Shown here: in pieces, positions 58,989-64,000 of the stretch
Position numbering within the stretch: position 1 is the first letter of the stretch
Layout of the letters: every line of letters begins with the position of its first letter
Source: Mycolicibacterium rutilum
Lineage (GTDB): Bacteria > Actinomycetota > Actinomycetes > Mycobacteriales > Mycobacteriaceae
Direction of reading: 5' to 3'
Assembly: GCF_900108565.1 (NCBI RefSeq)
Contig: NZ_LT629971.1
Location: 1,922,001-1,986,000 of the forward strand
DNA length: 64,000 nt
Notes under the pieces: model-generated
Seen by the model: the letters and a program-made list of their open reading frames with translations, nothing else
Database searches by the model: none
Told to the model about the DNA's origin: nothing
Position numbers and translations under genes: made by a program

Positions 58989-59509
58989 GCGCGACGCGTG
59001 CCGGGCTGGTCTCGGCGGTGATGGGGCTCGGGTTGGTGTTCGGAACCGGTTCCGCCGCAGCGGAATCCACGGACTACAGCGTGCTGCCCGTCGACCCGAA
59101 CACGTTGACCGACTCGCTGGCGTACAGCGCGGCGCCGCTCGATCTCAACCCGAACGGCCAGCCGGGGGTGATGGCCGAGTACACGCACCGCGAGGGCGGC
59201 ACGCGTCAGATCACCACCACGATCCTGATCCTGCCCGACGCCGCGGCCGCCGCGGCGGCGCTGGCGGGCGCCGCGGCCGAGGTCGGCAATCCGCAGACCC
59301 AGCCGGCGGCGGTCGGCACCGGCGGCACGATGGTCACCGGGACGTCGCCGGACGGCACGGAGGCGGTCGCGGTGTTGACGTTCACCGAAGGAAACGCCGC
59401 CACCACAATCGAATTCGACGGTCCGCCCAACGATCCGGCGCCCGCGGACCTGATTCTCGAACTCGGTGAGCGGCAGGCGGCCAAGATCAGGGAGTGGCGA
59501 GCCGCCTAG
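58982..59509 (+). CDS. Secreted protein of unknown function
   Basis: 175 residues from an ATG at 58982 (a GTG at 58973 is an alternative), overlapping the previous stop by 7 bp. Signal peptide with cleavage after AAA near residue 24. The mature part is an alpha/beta domain rich in Ala, Thr and Gly, without cysteine. Probably an exported partner of the small protein upstream, since the two are coupled. Confidence 0.65.
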   Translation: MLSATRAGLVSAVMGLGLVFGTGSAAAESTDYSVLPVDPNTLTDSLAYSAAPLDLNPNGQPGVMAEYTHREGGTRQITTTILILPDAAAAAAALAGAAAEVGNPQTQPAAVGTGGTMVTGTSPDGTEAVAVLTFTEGNAATTIEFDGPPNDPAPADLILELGERQAAKIREWRAA

Positions 59510-59512
59510 CGG

Positions 59513-60043
59513 TCACCAGTTGTCGTAGCCGCCCTCGGGGCCGAGCATGCGTTCCAGCCGGGTGCGGTTGATCCGGGCCAGTTCGTTGCGCACGATCTTG
59601 CGCTCGGTGTCGGCGTCGTTGTGCAGCCGGTCGGTCATCGTCGCGAGCACCTGTTCGGCGTTGTAGCCGTTGATGAACATCACGAAGCCGAACCCGAAGT
59701 GTTCGAGGTATTGCCTGGCGGCGTTGGCCAGCCGCTCCATCATCTCCGGCTGGTCGCACCAGATCGCGCACTGTTCGGCCGCGGACTTCTCGCTGCCCGG
59801 CCGGCGCCCGACGTCGGGGTAGGCCTGCAGGATCGTGTCGATCGAGTCTTCACCGAGGCTGAACAGCGACGCGTCGGCCGCCCGGTACAGCGACTCGTGG
59901 TCGGGATAGGGCCGGCCGCGGCACAGGTCGGCGGCCAGCGGGACGCTGTAGCAGCACTCGTACACCGCGTGCACCGCTCTGCGCATCGGCATTGCGTTGA
60001 ACGCCTCGAGGCCGATCCCCTGATGCATCAACACAGAAGCCAT
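59513..60043 (-). CDS. OHCU decarboxylase-like protein
   Basis: 176 residues from an ATG at 60043. Helical protein resembling 2-oxo-4-hydroxy-4-carboxy-5-ureidoimidazoline decarboxylase (third step of urate to allantoin): N-terminal GIGLEAFNAMPMRRAVHAVYECC and a C-terminal FGFGFVMFINGYNAEQVLATM block, the latter matching the family's substrate loop and helix. Other urate genes are not in the window. Confidence 0.75.
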   Translation of the reverse strand: MASVLMHQGIGLEAFNAMPMRRAVHAVYECCYSVPLAADLCRGRPYPDHESLYRAADASLFSLGEDSIDTILQAYPDVGRRPGSEKSAAEQCAIWCDQPEMMERLANAARQYLEHFGFGFVMFINGYNAEQVLATMTDRLHNDADTERKIVRNELARINRTRLERMLGPEGGYDNW

Positions 60044-60121
60044 GATCAGAGGCGCAGAGAACACGCGGGTTACGCCGTGTTACGGCGAGGAAAATTCAGC
60101 GGCGGGTGTTCGCTGCGCGGG

Positions 60122-60610
60122 TCAGTGGCCGGACTTCTTGAACCGCTCGACCGAGGCGTTGACCTCGGCCTCGGCCTCCTCGCGGCCCACCCAGTCGGCG
60201 GCCTTGACGTACTTGCCCGGCTCGAGGTCCTTGTAGTGCACGAAGAAGTGCTTGATCGCCTCGAGTTCGAACGCGGGCACGTCGCCGAGGTCCTGGATGT
60301 GCTCCCAGCGCGGGTCGTCGGCGGGCACGCACAGCACCTTGTCGTCGCCGCCTGCCTCGTCGGTCATCCGGAACATCGCGACCGGGCGGGCCTCGACGAT
60401 GCAGCCCGGGAACACCGACTCCGGCAGCAGCAGCAGTGCGTCCAGCGGATCGCCGTCCTCGCCCAGGGTGTTCTCGAAGAACCCGTAGTCGGTCGGATAG
60501 GCCATCGACGTGTACAGGTAGCGGTCCAGCTTCACCCGCCCGGTCTCGTGGTCGACCTCGTACTTGTTGCGCGAACCCTTGGGGATCTCGATGACTACGT
60601 CGAACTGCAC
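60122..60610 (-). CDS. ppa: Inorganic pyrophosphatase
   Basis: 162 residues from a GTG at 60610 with aaggag 8-9 bases upstream, equal in length to M. tuberculosis Ppa. Family [21 protein letters not shown] and the metal-binding signature [10 protein letters not shown]. Hydrolyses PPi in the cytosol. Divergent from dacB. Confidence 0.96.
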   Translation of the reverse strand: MQFDVVIEIPKGSRNKYEVDHETGRVKLDRYLYTSMAYPTDYGFFENTLGEDGDPLDALLLLPESVFPGCIVEARPVAMFRMTDEAGGDDKVLCVPADDPRWEHIQDLGDVPAFELEAIKHFFVHYKDLEPGKYVKAADWVGREEAEAEVNASVERFKKSGH

Positions 60611-60724
60611 CGCCGCGGCTCCTTGCCCTGTGCTCTGTCTGGGGGTCGTCTGTCGACGACGCGGGTCAACCTTAAACGAGCGATACGCTGCTGTGAGGGG
60701 GCGGTCTAGTCGAGCAGGAGAGTT

Positions 60725-62089
60725 ATGCGGCCCACGCGGTGGCGGCGATCGACGCATGTGGCGGTCGGGGTGGCGGTATTGCTGCTGGTGGCGGTCGTGG
60801 TCGCGGTGGCGGCGGTGCTGACCACCCGCGAGGCGCCCGATGCGGCGGCCATCAAGCCCACGCCTGCCGCCGCGACCGCGAACCCCGCCGTCGTGCCGGT
60901 GGCCGACTCGGCGCCCAAACCGGTCGCGGCCCGGCTGGCGGCGGCGCTGGCGCCGGCGCTGGCCGACCCGAACCTCGGCGACCTCACCGGCCGGATCACC
61001 GACGCGCTCACCGGCGCCGAGCTGTGGGCGCAGCGCGCCGAGGTGCCGATGCAGCCGGCGTCGACCAACAAATCGTTGACGACCGCGGCGGCCTTGCTGA
61101 CGCTGGACCGCGACGCCCGGCTGACCACCCGGGTGCTGCGCGGCAGCCGGCCGGGGGTGGTGGTGCTCAAGGGCGGCGGCGACCCGACGCTGTCGGCCGC
61201 GCCGCCCGGCGAGGACACCTGGTATCGCGACGCGGCCCGCATCAGCGATCTGGCCGAACAGGTGCGCGGCAGCGGCATCGAGGTCACCCAGGTGGTCGTC
61301 GACGTCAGTGCCTACAGCGGCCCGACGATGGCGCCGGGGTGGGACCCCCTCGACATCGACTTCGGTGACATCGCGCCGATGGAGTCGGTGATGCTCGACG
61401 GCGGCCGCACCCAACCGGTGAGCTACGACTCCGTGCGGTCCCACACGCCGGCGCTGGACGCGGGCCGCGCGCTGGCGGTGGCGCTGAAGGTCGACCCGGC
61501 CACGGTCACGGTGCTGCCGGGCGCCGCCACCGGCCAGGAGATCGCCGCCGTGCAGTCGCCGCCGCTGATCTCGCGGCTGCGCGACATGATGAACGCCTCC
61601 GACAACGTGATGGCCGAGGCGATCGGCCGCGAGGTCGCCGCGCAGGCCGGCAAGCCGCAGAGTTTTGACGGGGCGGCGCGGGCCGTGCTCGCCGCCCTCG
61701 ACGATGCCGGCATCGACGTCACCGGGGCTCGGCTCTTGGACTCCAGCGGCTTGTCAATCGACGACCGGCTCACCGCCAGGACCCTTGACGAGGTGGTGCA
61801 GGCCGCCGCCGGCGACGAGCACCCGGCGTTGCGGCCGCTGGTCGACCTGCTGCCGATTGCCGGGGGCAGCGGGACGCTGTCGAACCGCTACCTGGACACG
61901 GCGGCCGCCGGGTTCCTGCGTGCCAAGACCGGCTCGCTGACGGGCACCAACTCGCTGTCGGGCATCGTCACCGACGAGAGCGGCCGGGTGCTGACGTTTG
62001 CGCTGATCTCCAACAACGCGGGCCCGACCGGGCGCATCGCGCTCGACAACCTGGCCGCGGTGCTGCGCTCCTGCGGGTGCAGCGCATGA
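60725..62089 (+). CDS. dacB: D-alanyl-D-alanine carboxypeptidase/endopeptidase DacB (PBP4-type)
   Basis: 454 residues. N-terminal signal anchor (about 10-37), then a class C PBP domain: S113-T-N-K116, a SDN box near residue 292 and KTGS near 401. Trims or cuts peptidoglycan peptides in the periplasm. The next gene overlaps its stop by 4 bp. Confidence 0.92.
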   Translation: MRPTRWRRSTHVAVGVAVLLLVAVVVAVAAVLTTREAPDAAAIKPTPAAATANPAVVPVADSAPKPVAARLAAALAPALADPNLGDLTGRITDALTGAELWAQRAEVPMQPASTNKSLTTAAALLTLDRDARLTTRVLRGSRPGVVVLKGGGDPTLSAAPPGEDTWYRDAARISDLAEQVRGSGIEVTQVVVDVSAYSGPTMAPGWDPLDIDFGDIAPMESVMLDGGRTQPVSYDSVRSHTPALDAGRALAVALKVDPATVTVLPGAATGQEIAAVQSPPLISRLRDMMNASDNVMAEAIGREVAAQAGKPQSFDGAARAVLAALDDAGIDVTGARLLDSSGLSIDDRLTARTLDEVVQAAAGDEHPALRPLVDLLPIAGGSGTLSNRYLDTAAAGFLRAKTGSLTGTNSLSGIVTDESGRVLTFALISNNAGPTGRIALDNLAAVLRSCGCSA

Positions 62090-63153
62090 GCACGGGCAAG
62101 TCCTCGCTGTCGGTGGGCCGCGCCGTGGACTGGAAGTTCGCGGCCACCGTCGGCGAGAAACTGGCGCGGCCCGGTCCGGCCGTCACCTCCTACACCCGCA
62201 ACCAGGTCATCGAGCAATTGTCGGAGGCGGCGCGCTCCGCCGAACTGCCGGTGCGCGAAGTCACCGGGCTCAACGAAGGCGGCGAGATCCCCGAGGCGCG
62301 AATCGTCGACCGCCCGCAGTGGATTCGGGCCGCCACGCAGTCCATGCGAGTGATGACCGGCGGGCACGACGACGGCGACTCCAAGGCCGGATCGATCAGC
62401 GGACGCATCACCGGCGCGCAGACCGGCGCGGTGCTCGCGTTCGTGTCGTCGGGAATCCTCGGGCAGTACGACCCGTTCGGTCCGGACCACGGGGAACTGC
62501 TGCTGGTGTATCCGAACGTGGTCGCCGTCGAACGCCAACTGCGGGTGCAGCCCTACGATTTCCGGCTCTGGGTGTGCCTGCACGAGGTCACGCACCGTGT
62601 GCAGTTCCGGGCCAACCCGTGGCTGGCCGAGCACATGTCGCGCGCGCTCGGGGTGCTCACCGAGGAGAGCAGCGACGACGTCGCGCAGGTCGTGTCCCGG
62701 CTGGCGGAGTTCGTACGCCGCCGCCGCGAACCATCGAACAACGGTGAGGCCGAACCGAATTCGGCCGGTATGGTCGGGCTGCTGCGGGCCGTGCAGTCCC
62801 CGCCGCAACGCGAGGCACTCGACCAGTTGCTGGTGCTGGGCACGCTGCTCGAAGGCCACGCCGACCACGTGATGGACGCCGTCGGTCCCGCAGTGGTGCC
62901 GTCGGTGGCCACCATCCGCAGGCGGTTCGACGAACGGCGTCAACGCAAGCAGCCGCCGCTGCAGCGGGTGGTGCGCGCGCTGCTGGGCTTCGACGCCAAG
63001 CTCAGCCAGTACACCCGCGGCAAGGCGTTCGTCGACGCCGTCGTCGGCAAGGTCGGCATGGCGCGCTTCAACGCGATCTGGACCGCACCCGAAACTCTGC
63101 CGCTGCCAACCGAAATCGATGAACCGCAACTATGGATCGACCGGGTGCTCTAG
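62086..63153 (+). CDS. Zinc-dependent metalloprotease, DUF2342 family (Rv3626c-like)
   Basis: 355 residues from an ATG overlapping dacB. Zinc motif HEVTH near residue 167; helical, no signal peptide. This actinobacterial family is annotated as zinc-dependent metalloprotease or F420-associated. It overlaps the tilS start by 22 bp. Confidence 0.85.
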   Translation: MSTGKSSLSVGRAVDWKFAATVGEKLARPGPAVTSYTRNQVIEQLSEAARSAELPVREVTGLNEGGEIPEARIVDRPQWIRAATQSMRVMTGGHDDGDSKAGSISGRITGAQTGAVLAFVSSGILGQYDPFGPDHGELLLVYPNVVAVERQLRVQPYDFRLWVCLHEVTHRVQFRANPWLAEHMSRALGVLTEESSDDVAQVVSRLAEFVRRRREPSNNGEAEPNSAGMVGLLRAVQSPPQREALDQLLVLGTLLEGHADHVMDAVGPAVVPSVATIRRRFDERRQRKQPPLQRVVRALLGFDAKLSQYTRGKAFVDAVVGKVGMARFNAIWTAPETLPLPTEIDEPQLWIDRVL

Positions 63154-64000
63154 CAGCGGTGCGGACCGCGGTCGCGGCGTTCGCCGCCGGCCTCGGCGAC
63201 GAGCGCTGGTGCGTCGCACTGTCCGGCGGCGCCGACTCGCTTTCGCTGACCGCGGCGGCGGCCGCGCTCCGGCCGACCACGGCGTTGATCGTCGACCACC
63301 AGCTGCAACCGGACTCTGCGAGCGTCGCCGCGAGCGCGCGCGAACAGGCGCTGTCGTTGGGTTGCATTGACGCTCAGGTGATTCCGGTTCAGGTCGGCAC
63401 GACCGGCGGGCCGGAAGCCGCGGCCCGCACCGCCCGCTACCAGGCGCTGGACACCGCGCGAGCCGGCGCCCCCGTGCTGCTGGGCCACACCCTCGACGAC
63501 CAGGCGGAGACGGTGCTGCTCGGGCTCGGTCGCGGCTCGGGCCCGCGGTCGATCGCGGGCATGCGACCACACGACCCGCCGTGGTGCCGCCCCCTGCTCG
63601 GGGTGCGGCGGGCGGTGACGGTGGCGGCGTGCGCCGAACTCGAGGTGACGCCGTGGCAGGATCCGCACAACACCGACCGGCGGTTCACCAGGGTGCGGCT
63701 GCGCAACGAAGTGCTGCCGCTGCTCGAGGACGTGCTCGGTGGCGGGGTCGCCGAAGCGCTGGCCAGGACCGCCGCCGCGCTGCGCGCCGACACCGACACC
63801 CTCGACGACCTGGCCGGCCAGTCGCTGGCCGGGCTCCGGGTCGCCGGAGCGCTGACCGTCGCGGGCCTCGAAGCGATGCCGGAGGCGTTGCGGCGCAGGG
63901 TCATTCGCCGCTGGCTGCTCGACGGCGGCGCCGCCGGGCTGACCGACAAGCAGATCCGCGCCGTCGACGCGCTGGTGGTTTCATGGCGCGGGCAGGGCGG
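63132..64000 (+). CDS. tilS: tRNA(Ile)-lysidine synthase (3' end cut by window)
   Basis: 289 residues visible. N-type ATP pyrophosphatase with PP-loop SGGADS near residue 35, VDHQL, and GHTLDDQAETVLLGLGRG. Adds lysine to C34 of the CAU anticodon of tRNA-Ile2 so that it reads AUA; essential. ATG at 63132 lies inside the protease gene. Confidence 0.93.
   Translation, partial: MDRPGALAAVRTAVAAFAAGLGDERWCVALSGGADSLSLTAAAAALRPTTALIVDHQLQPDSASVAASAREQALSLGCIDAQVIPVQVGTTGGPEAAARTARYQALDTARAGAPVLLGHTLDDQAETVLLGLGRGSGPRSIAGMRPHDPPWCRPLLGVRRAVTVAACAELEVTPWQDPHNTDRRFTRVRLRNEVLPLLEDVLGGGVAEALARTAAALRADTDTLDDLAGQSLAGLRVAGALTVAGLEAMPEALRRRVIRRWLLDGGAAGLTDKQIRAVDALVVSWRGQG

Overview
The window is high-GC actinobacterial DNA from a mycobacterium, most likely a rapid-growing Mycolicibacterium-type species. 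The evidence is gene content and order: most of the window runs parallel, in inverted orientation, to the M. tuberculosis block from about Rv3684 to Rv3625c. Homologues recognised include the Rv3684 PLP enzyme, Rv3683, ponA2, whiB4, the Rv3679/Rv3680 Get3-like pair, crp, nth, marP, ephE, acs, ssd with the tad-like genes, the Rv3649 helicase, cspA, topA, the Rv3645 cyclase, holB, ppa, dacB and tilS. Gene assignments come from reading the translations and from memory of these families; no database search was run.

Layout. 1-4.1 kb: partial iron-containing redox enzyme gene, a small membrane protein, and an orphan ESX (type VII secretion) accessory locus with an EspG-like chaperone convergent to an EspC-like / WXG-like / membrane-protein operon. 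4.2 kb: tRNA-Pro(CGG) with a terminator. 4.6-9.5 kb: PLP enzyme, metallophosphatase, ponA2, then whiB4. 9.9-14.2 kb: Get3-like ATPases, DUF4177 protein, RidA, metallo-beta-lactamase, crp. 14.3-20.3 kb: nth, thioredoxin-like protein, Nudix hydrolase, the periplasmic acid-resistance protease MarP, an EphE-like hydrolase, a small membrane protein and a secreted S1 protease. 20.4-24.5 kb: acs, an Rv3662c-like gene, a region that fits the 6S-like Ms1/MTS2823 RNA, and a HAD phosphatase. 24.6-29.3 kb: a 6C (B11-type) small RNA and a tad-like pilus operon. 29.3-40.1 kb: Rv3651-like protein, MrfA/SftH-like helicase, cspA, topA, membrane adenylate cyclase, holB, tRNA-Thr(CGT).

40.2-55.9 kb departs from the M. 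tuberculosis order I remember and is the accessory part of the window. It carries a six-gene, translationally coupled chain: a 730-aa ESX-type substrate, three paralogous lipoproteins that are free-standing copies of that substrate's C-terminal region, a CMD-family protein and an alpha/beta hydrolase. Next to it is a surface-biosynthesis set: Pls/PosA-type NRPS, M1 metallopeptidase, polysaccharide flippase-like protein, GalE and a large membrane protein. 55.9-64 kb: a TerC protein under a yybP-ykoY-type riboswitch, a serine hydrolase, small secreted proteins, an OHCU decarboxylase-like protein, ppa, dacB, a zinc protease and the start of tilS.

Regulation visible in the sequence: crp and a membrane cyclase lie in the same window, and three CRP-like dyads are present, upstream of whiB4, just upstream of acs, and inside the promoter spacer of the putative Ms1 RNA. 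The most novel element is the substrate plus lipoprotein array at 41.4-46.5 kb. It shows gene-conversion-like mosaicism between neighbouring copies and looks like a polymorphic effector/immunity or decoy system, though that function is an inference.
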